DNA of 64,000 nucleotides from Bog-473 sp963836605 (GCA_963836605.1 CAWIKB010000012.1:99553-163552), one strand, 5' to 3'. Numbered from the stretch's first letter, positions 32,845 through 41,649 are shown. Notes: generated by a model from the sequence alone, not told the origin. Program-made: numbers and translations.

Positions 32845-33627
32845 TCAGGAGTCGTCGGAATTGTCGGTTTGGTCCAGCTCGAAGGGGTCCGGCGTGATCT
32901 CCGAGGGCGGCAATGGGGGGTCCTCCTCGACCCGGATCAGATGGGGTTGTTCGATCCCGAACAGGGTGACCAACCGGGCCACCAGGGTGACCAGGAAGAT
33001 CTGCCCGATGAGCGCTTCGAGCACCACCACCGACCGGGCCAGGTTGGTGTAGGGGGTGAGGTCGCCGAAGCCGACGGTGGTCAGCGTCACGAAGCTCAGG
33101 TACACATAGTCGCTGCTGTCGTGCGGCCCTGGTTGGGCCAGGAACGACCCCCAGTGGTGACTCGACGACACCAGCGCGATGCCGATGAAGATGCTCGAGA
33201 AGATCAGCCCGATCAGGATGTAGACGTCGACCGCGCCGAACATCGTCTCGATGCTCACGTGCCGGTGCCGCAGGATCCGGCCCAGGATGGTCAGCGCAGT
33301 GACGGCCAGCAGGATGGCGCTCATGAAGAAGGCCGTCGCCCCCACCTGGTGGTCGTCGTTGATGGCCTGGGCAATGGCGGCGAGCAGGGCGAAGGCCAGG
33401 ATCAGCGTGGCGATACGGATGGTGCGCTGCTTCGCCCCCGAGGTGTGCAGGCCCACCAGCACCGTCACCGCAATCGGGACGATGTGCCACAGGCCACCCC
33501 AGCGGGCGGAGTCGATCAGGATGAGGACCAGGTAGTCGATGAGGAGGAGGACGAAGAGGAGGATGTAGCTGTCCTGCCCGGTGGTGATGTCGCGCAGGGT
33601 CCGGTCCCGGATCTCGATCCTCGGCAT
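32845..33627 (-). CDS. two-pore-type potassium channel family protein
   Basis: A 260-residue membrane protein with about six hydrophobic segments. The pore loop reads SFVTLTTVGFGDLTPYTNLA, with the K+ selectivity filter TVGFGD, between the last two helices (SIFIGIALV and LEALIGQIFLVTLVARL). The C-terminal tail is acidic (DNSDDS). No regulatory RCK domain. Start ATG 33627; a further ATG at 33648 adds seven residues. It probably conducts K+ across the plasma membrane. Confidence 0.88.
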   Translation of the reverse strand: MPRIEIRDRTLRDITTGQDSYILLFVLLLIDYLVLILIDSARWGGLWHIVPIAVTVLVGLHTSGAKQRTIRIATLILAFALLAAIAQAINDDHQVGATAFFMSAILLAVTALTILGRILRHRHVSIETMFGAVDVYILIGLIFSSIFIGIALVSSSHHWGSFLAQPGPHDSSDYVYLSFVTLTTVGFGDLTPYTNLARSVVVLEALIGQIFLVTLVARLVTLFGIEQPHLIRVEEDPPLPPSEITPDPFELDQTDNSDDS

Positions 33628-33672
33628 TGCGGCCAATGTATCGGGCACTCGGTCAGCGTCCCGGTTCTTGCC

Positions 33673-34524
33673 TCAGGGCGCAGCAGGCACCGTCGGGGGG
33701 TCGGGAAACCGGGGCGGACGCCGCTCGGTCAGGGCGGCGACGCCTTCGGCGAAGTCGGGGCCACGCATCATGGCGGCCAGGCGGGAATTGGCATCGGCGA
33801 CCGACGACGCCGCGTCCCGGTGGAGATCGGTGTAGATCTGGAGCTTGGTGGCCGCCAGGGACGCGGGGGCGATCTCGGTGGCCAAGCGGCCGGCGTAGCC
33901 GTAGGTGAACGCCAAGAGGTCGACGGCCGCCGTGACCTGATTGACCAGCCCCAGGGCCGCCGCCTCCTCGGACATGACCACCCGGCTCGACAACAGGATG
34001 TCCGTCGCCCTGGTCAGCCCGACCAGGCGGGGCAGGAGCCAGGAGAGCCCGTACTCGGCCGGCAGGCCGAGACGGCCGTGCGAGGTGGTCAGCTTCACCC
34101 CGGCGGCCGCGAAACGGAGGTCGCAGTAGCAGGCCAGCACAAGGCCGACCCCGGCCGCCGGTCCATTGATGGCCGCGATGATCGGCTTTGGGATGCCGAA
34201 GTGGTATGCGAAGTCGGCGTCGAACTCGGGGCGCACGCCGTAACCCGGCTCGTCCAGATCGTCGCCCACGCCCGGGTCATAGCTGCCCCGCGCCACGTGG
34301 CCCTCCAGCGCCTGGGCATCGGCCCCGACGCAGAAGCTCCGCCCGGACCCGGTGACGACGATGACCCGCACGCCCCCGTCGTCGGCCGCCCGAGCCAGGA
34401 GATGCCGGTACTCGGCGTGCATTCGGCCGGTCCAGGCGTTCATGCGATCCGGTCGGTGCAGCGTGATGGTGGCGATGGCGTCACGCACCTCGTAGCGGGT
34501 GGCCTTGAGCTCGTCGAGGTCCAT
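33673..34524 (-). CDS. enoyl-CoA hydratase/isomerase family protein
   Basis: A 283-residue crotonase-fold enzyme. The oxyanion-hole segments are GSGRSFCVGADAQALEG and INGPAAGVGLVLACYCDLRFAA, and the family tail ITLHRPDRMNAW is at the N terminus. One catalytic glutamate position lies in RLGLPAEYGLSWLLPRLVG. It hydrates enoyl-CoA in fatty-acid or aromatic degradation, feeding EtfAB. ATG 34524 starts MDLDELKATRYEV. It is downstream of, and in line with, the small ABM-type gene (10 bp gap). Confidence 0.92.
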   Translation of the reverse strand: MDLDELKATRYEVRDAIATITLHRPDRMNAWTGRMHAEYRHLLARAADDGGVRVIVVTGSGRSFCVGADAQALEGHVARGSYDPGVGDDLDEPGYGVRPEFDADFAYHFGIPKPIIAAINGPAAGVGLVLACYCDLRFAAAGVKLTTSHGRLGLPAEYGLSWLLPRLVGLTRATDILLSSRVVMSEEAAALGLVNQVTAAVDLLAFTYGYAGRLATEIAPASLAATKLQIYTDLHRDAASSVADANSRLAAMMRGPDFAEGVAALTERRPPRFPDPPTVPAAP

Positions 34525-34534
34525 GCCGGTCCAG

Positions 34535-34825
34535 TCAGTCCAGCGTGTCGTAACGATGCACCGCGACGCTGGTTGGTTCGAGGTGCCCGTCGAACTCCGT
34601 CTGCACACCATTGCCCTGCACCGCGGCATCGAAGGCGGTGGCGTCGTCCTGCGAAGCCCACAGCGTCACCACCACCCACTCGCCGTCCCGTCGGGCCGTG
34701 GTGCGGCGGACGAAGCCGGGCTGATTGGGCACCAGCTCGGTCTGCACCCGCCGATCCGATGTCAGGAACGCGGCCTCGTCGGCCCCGGCCCGCAACCGAA
34801 AGGTCGTCGTCTCGACTACCGACAC
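34535..34825 (-). CDS. antibiotic biosynthesis monooxygenase-like (ABM) small protein
   Basis: A 96-residue ferredoxin-like-fold dimer-type protein. VVETTTFRLRAGADEAAFLTS, the WVVVTLWASQDDATAF strand and the C-terminal His-containing strand suggest the ABM/DUF group. Such proteins oxidise small aromatics or only bind ligands; no catalytic residue can be assigned. GTG start. Probably co-transcribed with the VOC protein upstream and the enoyl-CoA hydratase downstream. Confidence 0.75.
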   Translation of the reverse strand: MSVVETTTFRLRAGADEAAFLTSDRRVQTELVPNQPGFVRRTTARRDGEWVVVTLWASQDDATAFDAAVQGNGVQTEFDGHLEPTSVAVHRYDTLD

Positions 34826-34853
34826 GGCGCACTGCGCTTCGTCACACGTCCCA

Positions 34854-35207
34854 TCACGCCTGTACCAACATCACCGGATTGCCCTCGGGATCGGTGATAC
34901 CGGCCAGGGTCGGACCGCCGGGAGCGTCGAACGGCTCGGCCACGATGGCGGCTCCGAGCGACACCGATCGGTCGAGCGAGGCCCGCAGGTCTGCCACCTG
35001 CACATAGAGCGTCACACCCGATCGGTCGCTCTGGCGAATGTGCCCGGCGGGACCGGGCTCGGGCCCACCGATGCCAGCCGGGATCTCCATGATGAAGCCC
35101 TCGCCGATCTTCCAGTTGAAGAGCTCGCCGTAGAACGCCCGCAGGAGCTCGGGCTCTCGGCTCTCGATCTCCCAATGCACCACGGGCCGGGCCCAGTCCT
35201 GTGCCAT
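34854..35207 (-). CDS. VOC/glyoxalase family protein
   Basis: A 117-residue two-beta-alpha-beta-beta-beta protein. VHWEIESREPELLRAFYGELFNW and the final ITDPEGNPVMLVQ are the family ends. The single domain, similar to CFP-30B-type paired-domain halves, would dimerise. Metal ligands are not certain (His11, Glu at ITDPEGN). ATG 35207 follows GGAAGGAGC. Substrate unknown. Confidence 0.88.
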   Translation of the reverse strand: MAQDWARPVVHWEIESREPELLRAFYGELFNWKIGEGFIMEIPAGIGGPEPGPAGHIRQSDRSGVTLYVQVADLRASLDRSVSLGAAIVAEPFDAPGGPTLAGITDPEGNPVMLVQA

Positions 35208-35273
35208 GCCGCTCCTTCCGCACGCGTCCGGGCCACGCTAATGGGGCTGGACAGCCCGGGCGATGGCGCGGCC

Positions 35274-36083
35274 CTACGACGGCAGGACGAATCGTTCGAC
35301 CGCGTTGGCGAAGCCTTCGTCCTGATTGGAGGTGGTGACCGCTCGGGCGGCGTTCTGCACCTCGGTCGAGGCGTTGCCCATGGCGATGCTCAGTCCGGAG
35401 TGGGCGAACATCAATACATCGTTCGGCATGTCCCCGATCGTGGCAATCTGCGCAATGGGCAGGCCGAACCGGGCGGCGAGATACTGCACGACGCAGCCCT
35501 TGTTGGCGTCGGGATGGGTGACGTCGAGGTAGTAGGGCTGTGACTGGGCCGCCGTGACGTGGTCACCGAACTGCTCCCGTGCCCCCTCCGTGGCGCGCCC
35601 CATGGCCGTGGGGTCGTCACTGACCCCGACGATCTTCGCCACGCCGTCGCTGAGACCGGCGAACGTCTCGGTCAGGGTGGGTGGGAACTGCACGGTGGCC
35701 GCTTCGTGGTCGACGTGCGGACCCGAGAGGTCGCGCACGTACCAATCGGCGCCTCGGTAGATCCAGGCCGAGAGTCCGAAGGATTCCATGAGCTCCACCG
35801 TGGGCGTCACCAGGGGCTCCGGTATCACCTTCTGCTCTATCACCGTCATGTCCCGCTCGACGATCAGTCCACCGTTGAACGCCGCGAGGGGGGTGGAGAG
35901 ATCGAGCGGCTCGATCAACATCGACATGCCTCGGGGCGGCCGGCCGCTGGTGACGGCGAAGAGCACGTCGGCGTCGTGGAGCGCCCGAACGGCGGCGGCG
36001 GCGCGCGGCGTGAGGACCTTTTCAGGCGTGACCAGCGTCCCGTCCACATCGGCCAGTAGGAGTCGGATCTCGGCGTGCGGCAT
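35274..36083 (-). CDS. HAD-IIB (Cof-type) phosphatase
   Basis: A 269-residue HAD-superfamily hydrolase. Motif I is LLADVDGTLVTPEK, motif II VTSGRPPRG, motif III with Lys in NKGCVVQYLA and motif IV IGDMPNDVLMFAHSGLSIAMGNA. The type IIB cap lies between motifs II and III. It dephosphorylates sugar phosphates or similar metabolites. AGGAG 8 nt before the ATG supports the start. Confidence 0.94.
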   Translation of the reverse strand: MPHAEIRLLLADVDGTLVTPEKVLTPRAAAAVRALHDADVLFAVTSGRPPRGMSMLIEPLDLSTPLAAFNGGLIVERDMTVIEQKVIPEPLVTPTVELMESFGLSAWIYRGADWYVRDLSGPHVDHEAATVQFPPTLTETFAGLSDGVAKIVGVSDDPTAMGRATEGAREQFGDHVTAAQSQPYYLDVTHPDANKGCVVQYLAARFGLPIAQIATIGDMPNDVLMFAHSGLSIAMGNASTEVQNAARAVTTSNQDEGFANAVERFVLPS

Positions 36084-36161
36084 CTGTGGATTCTCCTCTG
36101 TGCGGCGACCGGTGGACCGCCGACGTGGTCACGCCTCGGGGGAACCGGCGCCCAGGATCGG

Positions 36162-36197
36162 TGGCTAGAGCTGACCCTGTTGGCTAGAGCTGACCCT
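36162..36197. repeat. two 17-bp direct repeats
   Basis: TGGCTAGAGCTGACCCT occurs at 36162-36178 and 36181-36197, 2 bp apart. It lies in the 247-bp intergenic region upstream of the HAD gene (minus strand) and of the small membrane protein (plus strand). It may be an operator pair or a duplication. Confidence 0.6.
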
Positions 36198-36330
36198 AAT
36201 GGAGCACACTGGCCTTTCCGAGAGGCTGCTCCCCCGAGCCCATGGCGAGGGCACTGAGCGCCACTGGAACGGAGCCACGGACCTGGCTCGCTGCGGATGC
36301 TCTTCGCCAGGACTCGGTCATAGTTGAGAG

Positions 36331-36654
36331 ATGCCGGCCGATGCAGCGACGTCAGGCAGCCTCGGAGTCGTGCGGCGGGCCGTTCGCTGGACGTTTCTCA
36401 ACCGCCGGACGGGCGGCTTCACCGTGGCTCAGTGGCCCAACGTCCCGCTGATCGCCTTCGCCGCCCTCTCGATCGCGCTGCGAGTCCTTCATCCGGTGGG
36501 ACGCGCCGGGACGGTACTGCGGGTGCTGGCGGCTGTGGCGATATCTATCTGGGCGGCCGACGAGATTCTCCGAGGCGTCAATCCGTTCCGACGGGCCCTC
36601 GGCGTGGTCGTTCTGTCGGCCACGCTGGCCGGCATCATCCTGTGGGCGCGCTGA
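36331..36654 (+). CDS. small hypothetical membrane protein
   Basis: A 107-residue protein with three predicted hydrophobic segments (VPLIAFAALSIALRVL; VLRVLAAVAISIWAADEIL; ALGVVVLSATLAGIILWA). The first 33 residues are basic and would stay in the cytoplasm. No family is recognised. It ends 32 bp before the convergent Mrp gene. Codon bias is similar to neighbours, which supports it as a real gene. Confidence 0.7.
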   Translation: MPADAATSGSLGVVRRAVRWTFLNRRTGGFTVAQWPNVPLIAFAALSIALRVLHPVGRAGTVLRVLAAVAISIWAADEILRGVNPFRRALGVVVLSATLAGIILWAR

Positions 36655-36686
36655 CCTCGAGCATCCCTTCAGTTGAGCCTGAACGC

Positions 36687-37862
36687 CTAGTTGAGAGTGA
36701 GCTCCTTGCGGTACACCCGGGCCGGCCCGAGCGACGCCAAGCGGGTGGCGATGGCCACGAAGGCCCGCGCGGTCTCGCTCCCGGGCTGGTCGCTCACGAT
36801 GGGTCGGCCCTCGTCGGCTCCCTGACGCACGGCATTGACCAGGGGCACCTTGCCGAGCAGCGGGATGCCGAGGTCGGCCGCCAACGTGTCGCCCCCGCCG
36901 GCGCCGAACAACTCGTACCGGGTGCCGTCGTCCCCGGTGAACCAGCTCATGTTCTCGACCACCCCACGCACGGAGAGTTTGAGGCGCCGCGCGGCGAACG
37001 CCGATCGCTGGGCCACCCGCTGGGCGGCCGGTTGGGGCGTGGTGACCACGATGATCTCCGCCTTGGGCATCACCTGGGCCAGGGTGAGCGCCACGTCTCC
37101 GGTACCGGGAGGCATGTCCACCAGGACGAAGTCAGGCTGACCCCAGTAGGCGTCCGAGAGGAACTGTTCAATGGCCTTGTGCAGCATCGGACCGCGCCAG
37201 ATCACCGGTTGGTCGTCGGGGACGAAGTAGCCCATGGACAGGCATTTCACCCCGTGCATCGAGGTCGGGATCACGACATCGCCGAGGATGATCGGGTCGT
37301 GGTCGGTCCCGAGCATCTTGGGTACGGAAAAGCCGTAGACGTCGGCATCCAGCAGGCCCACCGAGTGCCCCGCCGCGGCCAGTGCGACCGCCAAGTTGAC
37401 CGTGACCGTCGACTTGCCCACGCCGCCCTTTCCCGACGAGACGCCGATGACCCGGGTCGGGGAGTCCTGGAGCAGGAAGGCGGGGGCGGGCGTGTCATCA
37501 CCATGGGCATGCCCGTGATCGCCGTGCCCGTGATCGTGACCCGTGTCGTTGCCATTGGAACCGGTGCCGAGCATCCGCTGGCGCAGAGCGACACGCAGCG
37601 CCGCCCGCTCGTCTTCGTTCATGACCGTCAGGTCAAACTCGATCTCATCCACGCCGGGCACGGCCAGGGCGACCCGATGCACCTCGTCGGCCAGTTCATC
37701 GGAGCCCGGCCAGGCCGGCACGGGAAGGGCCAGCTCGATGCGGGCACGGTGCCGACGCGTCCTGACTTCACGCAACAGACCGATGGCGCCGAGGGGCAGG
37801 CCCAACTCCGGCTCGACGATGGCGTCGAGTGCTCTCTGCAGCTCTGATTGGTCTAGGGCCAT
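36687..37862 (-). CDS. mrp: Mrp/NBP35-type P-loop ATPase (Fe-S carrier) with His-rich linker
   Basis: A 391-residue protein. Residues 1-100 form a MIP18/DUF59 domain; a linker at about 112-126 is GHDHGHGDHGHAHGD, then the Mrp ATPase with deviant Walker A GVSSGKGGVGKSTV, LLDADVYGFSVP and LVDMPPGTGDVALT. The CXXC that bridges an Fe-S cluster in many homologues is missing (MSWFTGDDGTRYELFG), as seen in other actinobacterial Mrp proteins. It delivers or binds Fe-S clusters; the His linker may bind metal. It is divergent from the SufR-like gene by 108 bp. Confidence 0.92.
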   Translation of the reverse strand: MALDQSELQRALDAIVEPELGLPLGAIGLLREVRTRRHRARIELALPVPAWPGSDELADEVHRVALAVPGVDEIEFDLTVMNEDERAALRVALRQRMLGTGSNGNDTGHDHGHGDHGHAHGDDTPAPAFLLQDSPTRVIGVSSGKGGVGKSTVTVNLAVALAAAGHSVGLLDADVYGFSVPKMLGTDHDPIILGDVVIPTSMHGVKCLSMGYFVPDDQPVIWRGPMLHKAIEQFLSDAYWGQPDFVLVDMPPGTGDVALTLAQVMPKAEIIVVTTPQPAAQRVAQRSAFAARRLKLSVRGVVENMSWFTGDDGTRYELFGAGGGDTLAADLGIPLLGKVPLVNAVRQGADEGRPIVSDQPGSETARAFVAIATRLASLGPARVYRKELTLN

Positions 37863-37957
37863 GCACTTCCTCGTGTTCCTCGGTGCCTGGACCGGGCTGT
37901 CCAGCCCTGGGGCGCGGGGTAGGCGCATCACCCCAGCTGGCGGGCCTGATCCCTCGG

Positions 37958-37963
37958 TAGACT
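37958..37963 (+). promoter_or_regulatory. -10 box of leaderless sufR-like gene
   Basis: TAGACT (TAnnnT) is followed by 7 nt and then GTG 37971. There is no ribosome binding site, so a leaderless mRNA is expected. Confidence 0.6.
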
Positions 37964-37970
37964 ACTGACC

Positions 37971-38732
37971 GTGAGCACGGTCCCGATCGCAGTGGGGAAC
38001 ACGATGCCGGCTGAACCGACGCCGCACGGCTCGGAAGACGGCCAATTCTCCGCCGCCGTGGCCGCCATGTCGGCGGCCTTTGGCGACCCGACGCGCCGGG
38101 ACATCTTCCTCCACGTCCGGGCCGCACCCGGGGTCACGGCGACGGAGGTGGCGGCCACCTTCTCGCTCCATCCCAACGTGGCGCGACACCACCTCCAGCG
38201 CCTGGTTGACGGCGGGTACCTCCGGGTGGAGACGGGTCGTCGGCCTGCCGGTGCCGGACGTCCTTCCAAGCAGTACTCCTGTGTCGAAGAGGAGCTCAGC
38301 ATCGGTGTGGAGCAGCGTCGCGACGACCTCCTCATGCGCCTGCTGGCCGAAGCGATGCAACGGTTGGGGCCCGAGGAAGCCGAGACCATGGCCGCGCATG
38401 TGGGCGAGGAGTACGGCCGCTCGCTGGCCGCTCGCATGACACCGACCGAAGGACAGCGCACCGTGCGGGCAGCCATGCACGTCGTGGCCGACACCCTGAC
38501 CGCACACGGCTTCGCGGCGCACGCCGAGGACCGGGGCGCCACCACGGCCGTGGTCGCCGAACACTGCCCCTTTGGCAATGCCAGCACCACGAACCCCGTC
38601 CTGTGCGCCGTCGACCGGGGCATGGTGAAGGGGCTGTTGTCGGGGCTCTGTGGAAGGGCATCCGAGCAGGCGCTCCCGGTGATTCTGTCTTCCCGCGCCC
38701 GCGGCGACGACGCGTGCACGGCTTCGGCCTGA
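37971..38732 (+). CDS. SufR-like Fe-S-sensing transcription regulator
   Basis: A 253-residue ArsR/DeoR-type winged helix protein (HTH about 36-100, SAAFGDPTRRDIFLHVRAAPG...). The C-terminal cysteines C199, C212, C227 and C249 are spaced X12, X14 and X21, close to the SufR pattern CX12CX13CX14C that holds a 4Fe-4S cluster. SufR represses Fe-S assembly genes. It starts a probable operon with the cysteine desulfurase 6 bp downstream and is divergent from mrp. Leaderless start. Confidence 0.82.
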   Translation: MSTVPIAVGNTMPAEPTPHGSEDGQFSAAVAAMSAAFGDPTRRDIFLHVRAAPGVTATEVAATFSLHPNVARHHLQRLVDGGYLRVETGRRPAGAGRPSKQYSCVEEELSIGVEQRRDDLLMRLLAEAMQRLGPEEAETMAAHVGEEYGRSLAARMTPTEGQRTVRAAMHVVADTLTAHGFAAHAEDRGATTAVVAEHCPFGNASTTNPVLCAVDRGMVKGLLSGLCGRASEQALPVILSSRARGDDACTASA

Positions 38733-38738
38733 GCACGC

Positions 38739-39887
38739 GTGCCACGCGCCTACCTCGATCACGCCAGCACGACTCCACCCCGACCCGAGGTGCGGGCGGC
38801 ACTCGGGCGGTGGATGACGCTGCCCACCGCCGATCCGGGGCGGTTGCACGAGGAAGGACGCATCGTCCGCGACGCCGTCGAGGAGGCCCGCCAGCAGGTG
38901 GCCGACTTGGTCGGCACCACGCCGCGCCAGGTGGTTTTCACATCCGGGGGGACCGAAGCCATCAATGCCGCGGTCTGGGGTGTGACGGCCGGTAGGGAGG
39001 GCGCCCGCATCCTCTGTGCCGAGGTGGAGCACTCCGCCGTGCGCGATGCGTCGGCCCGATCCGGACCGGTTGACGTCATCCCGGTCGATGCCTCTGCCCG
39101 CCTCGATCTGGGTGCGCTGGAGCACCAGTTGCGCTCGACCACGGTGGCCCGGCCGGCGCTGGTGCACTGCCAATGGGCCAACCACGAGGTGGGCACCCTG
39201 CAACCCGTCCACGAAGTGGTGCGCCTGTGCCGCGACGCCGGGGTGGCGGTACATGTGGACGCGGTGGCGGCCTGCGGGCACGTGCCTCTCGATCTGGACG
39301 AACTCGGCGCGGACCTGGTCAGTCTCAGTGCCCACAAGCTCGGAGGCCTCCCCGGTGCCGGAGCGCTGGTGCTCCGAAGGGGCAGCCGCATCGCCCCCCT
39401 CCTGGTGGGCGGCGAGCAGGAGCGGGCGCGGCGGGCCGGGTTCGAAGCCGTGCCGGCCCTGGTGGCGTTCGGTGCCGCCGCCCGTGCCCTGGCCGAGAAC
39501 GACCAGCAGCCCGTACGAGACGAGGCTGTCGAGGCTCGCCGGCACGTCGCCACGCTGACGGCGGCCGCCACCTCGGTGCAGGAGGTGAATGTGGTCGGGC
39601 CATCTCAGGTCGGAGATCGGCTGCCCAACCTGGTCTGCCTCGGCGTGCGCGGCGTCGAGGCCGAGCCTGTCCTCATCGGGCTCGACCGTGCCGGCGTGGC
39701 CGTCCACTCCGGTTCGGCCTGTTCCTCGGAGAGCATCGAGCCCTCGCCGGTCCTCGAGGCCATGGGAGTCGATGCCAGCCACTCGCTCCGGGTCTCCGTC
39801 GGTTGGTCGACCACCGAGGCGGACATCAACGCCTTCGGCGACGCCTTCGGCGCGGTCGTGGCCGGCCTACGCTCCCTGCGCACCTGA
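38739..39887 (+). CDS. cysteine desulfurase (NifS/IscS family)
   Basis: A 382-residue PLP enzyme that mobilises sulfur from cysteine. The PLP lysine is in LSAHKLGGLPGAGAL and the persulfide-forming Cys in HSGSACSSESIEPSPVLEAMG. The N-terminal YLDHASTTP and the HCQWANHEVGT segment are characteristic. The long loop with the active Cys fits group I (IscS/NifS). GTG start 6 bp after the regulator stop. With Mrp and the SufR-like protein it forms an Fe-S biogenesis module; scaffold genes are not in the window. Confidence 0.94.
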   Translation: MPRAYLDHASTTPPRPEVRAALGRWMTLPTADPGRLHEEGRIVRDAVEEARQQVADLVGTTPRQVVFTSGGTEAINAAVWGVTAGREGARILCAEVEHSAVRDASARSGPVDVIPVDASARLDLGALEHQLRSTTVARPALVHCQWANHEVGTLQPVHEVVRLCRDAGVAVHVDAVAACGHVPLDLDELGADLVSLSAHKLGGLPGAGALVLRRGSRIAPLLVGGEQERARRAGFEAVPALVAFGAAARALAENDQQPVRDEAVEARRHVATLTAAATSVQEVNVVGPSQVGDRLPNLVCLGVRGVEAEPVLIGLDRAGVAVHSGSACSSESIEPSPVLEAMGVDASHSLRVSVGWSTTEADINAFGDAFGAVVAGLRSLRT

Positions 39888-39956
39888 CACCCCGCGGGTG
39901 GTTGTCTCGGGCCACACCGTCGCGTCAGGGTCTGGCCCGCCATCCTCTTCTCGCTC

Positions 39957-40928
39957 TCACCGGCCCTTCTCGTCCTCTGCCTCTTCCCCCGCCGTGGCGC
40001 GAGCCAGGCGCTCGAAGAGGTCAGCGAATATTGCGTCGCGATCGACGGTTGTCACAGCCGCGATCAGATGGCGCTGGTGACTGCCCGACCACGTCATGTC
40101 TGAGGTGAGGAGCGGACTGGGCACGAGCCGACTCGTCGTCCAGGACTCCCCCAGGATCCACCCGGTCGCCGCCATGTCCCAGATCACCTTGGATACACCC
40201 GGGCGGTCCGGGACGTACTCGAAGTAGCGCTCCGCCAGGAACTCCCCCACGCGCCCGCAGGGCCGCACATAGCGCTCGATCTCGGCGCGGGTCGTGGTCA
40301 GGTGCTCGGCGACGTCGCGGCAGGGCACCAGCACCAGGGACACTCCCGAGTCCAAGATGAACTTCGAGGCGACGAGGTCCTGGCCAAGGTTGAACTCCTG
40401 CGCCGTCGGCCAGTGGAGCGCATGGCCGGCGAGCCACACCACGACGATCCGGTCGGCGATCTCGGGCTCGAGCATGAGCGCCGTGACGACGTTGGTCGGA
40501 GCGCCGATGGCGACCACGTAGAGCGGATCGGTGGACGGCGCCGTGGCTCGATCGATCAGATCCATGGCCGCCGCGTGCGGCCGAGGCGGGCTCCCGGACG
40601 TCAGCCACTGGCGCGCGCCCTCGAATACTGGAGGGTGGGTCCCGGGAACGAGCTCGAGGATTCGACTGATCTCCTCGTAGCTCTTTCGCATTCCATCTTC
40701 GGGACCTCGGGAACGAGCGTTCTCAAAGGGCGCCGCGTAAATGGCCTCGAACTCGACGCGATCGGGCGAGAGCAGCGCATGGACCAGGGCGTACTGATCA
40801 TCGATCTCGTTGTACGTGTCGGTATCGAGGACCATCCGGCACCGACCCTCACGGGGAGCCAGGAGCAGGCGAAGACGGTCCTGCTCGGTGCCTCTCGGCC
40901 AGGGTCGCCTCGTCGTCGTCTCAGCCAT
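39957..40928 (-). CDS. inosine-uridine-type nucleoside hydrolase family protein
   Basis: A 323-residue Ca2+-dependent N-ribohydrolase fold. The metal-binding N-terminal motif DTDTYNEIDDQYALVHALLS and the later IGAPTNVVTAL and GHALHWP elements are as in nucleoside hydrolases. The C-terminal Asp (WDMAATGW) completes the site. It splits nucleosides to base and ribose. It is flanked by a 3 x 8-bp tandem repeat (CTATTCGG, 40942-40965) upstream. The family also has hydrolases of non-nucleoside glycosides. Confidence 0.88.
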   Translation of the reverse strand: MAETTTRRPWPRGTEQDRLRLLLAPREGRCRMVLDTDTYNEIDDQYALVHALLSPDRVEFEAIYAAPFENARSRGPEDGMRKSYEEISRILELVPGTHPPVFEGARQWLTSGSPPRPHAAAMDLIDRATAPSTDPLYVVAIGAPTNVVTALMLEPEIADRIVVVWLAGHALHWPTAQEFNLGQDLVASKFILDSGVSLVLVPCRDVAEHLTTTRAEIERYVRPCGRVGEFLAERYFEYVPDRPGVSKVIWDMAATGWILGESWTTSRLVPSPLLTSDMTWSGSHQRHLIAAVTTVDRDAIFADLFERLARATAGEEAEDEKGR

Positions 40929-40941
40929 CCCCCGGCTTTCT

Positions 40942-40965
40942 CTATTCGGCTATTCGGCTATTCGG
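40942..40965 (+). repeat. three tandem CTATTCGG units before the nucleoside hydrolase gene
   Basis: 8-bp period, three exact copies, located 14-37 bp upstream of the start codon of the minus-strand gene, so within its 5' leader or promoter. A slippage-type repeat that could alter spacing. Confidence 0.6.
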
Positions 40966-41123
40966 GTCCTCGGCGACCCGGGCCAGTGACCCCGTTGGGT
41001 CGCCGTGAACCGGGTCTCGTGGTGCCGGTGGCAGCGTACAATCCCGGCACTTCGGATGATCCCATTTCTGTCAATCCCTTTTCGGAATCCGTCGAAGTCT
41101 CGGCAGGGAAGCCGGCGTCCGAG

Positions 41124-41612
41124 CTACGCGTCGAACGGGGCCACGACCCGCCGGAGCAGTTCGGCGAGCGCGGCCCGTTGATCGGTGTCGAGCGTCCCGA
41201 GGATGGCATGCTCTCGTGCCACCAGATCACCGAGGGCCCGGTCGACACGCCTCCGACCGGCGGCGGTGAGGTGGACCCGTACTGATCGGGCGTCGAGCGG
41301 GTCGGGCCGACGGCGGACGAGGCCTCGCTGCTCGAGGTGGTCGATCCGGTTGGTCATGGTTCCCGAGGTGACCAACGTCTGCGCCAGGAGTTGGCCCGGC
41401 GAAAGGTGATGAGGGGCATCGGAACGGCGGAGGGCGGAGAGCACGTCGAAAGACCAGGTCTCGAGGTCGTGACGGGCGAAGACGACAGACCTCTGGCGCT
41501 CCAGATGGCGGGCCAGACGGGTGACCCTCGAGAGCACTTCGAGCGGTGCCACATCGACATCGGGCAGGGCCCGGCGCCACCCCGCCACCAGACGGTCGAC
41601 CTCGTCCTCCAT
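41124..41612 (-). CDS. MarR family transcription regulator
   Basis: A 162-residue winged-helix regulator. The HTH and wing are LSPGQLLAQTLVTSGTMTNRIDHLEQRGLVRRRPDPLDARSV, with the DxR motif DPLDARS in the wing. MarR proteins act as dimers on short palindromes and are released by small ligands. ATG 41612 follows GGAGG at 5 nt. It is divergent from the aconitase gene and both operators lie in the shared 95-bp region, so it probably represses both. Confidence 0.92.
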   Translation of the reverse strand: MEDEVDRLVAGWRRALPDVDVAPLEVLSRVTRLARHLERQRSVVFARHDLETWSFDVLSALRRSDAPHHLSPGQLLAQTLVTSGTMTNRIDHLEQRGLVRRRPDPLDARSVRVHLTAAGRRRVDRALGDLVAREHAILGTLDTDQRAALAELLRRVVAPFDA

Positions 41613-41649
41613 CTGAACCTCCACTTCGCGTCCCCCTTTGCAGATATAC

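Noticed and set aside
31436..33490. A 684-codon open frame antisense to dgt and the K+ channel
   Set aside because: It is a high-GC shadow. The dgt product on the other strand has all HD motifs.
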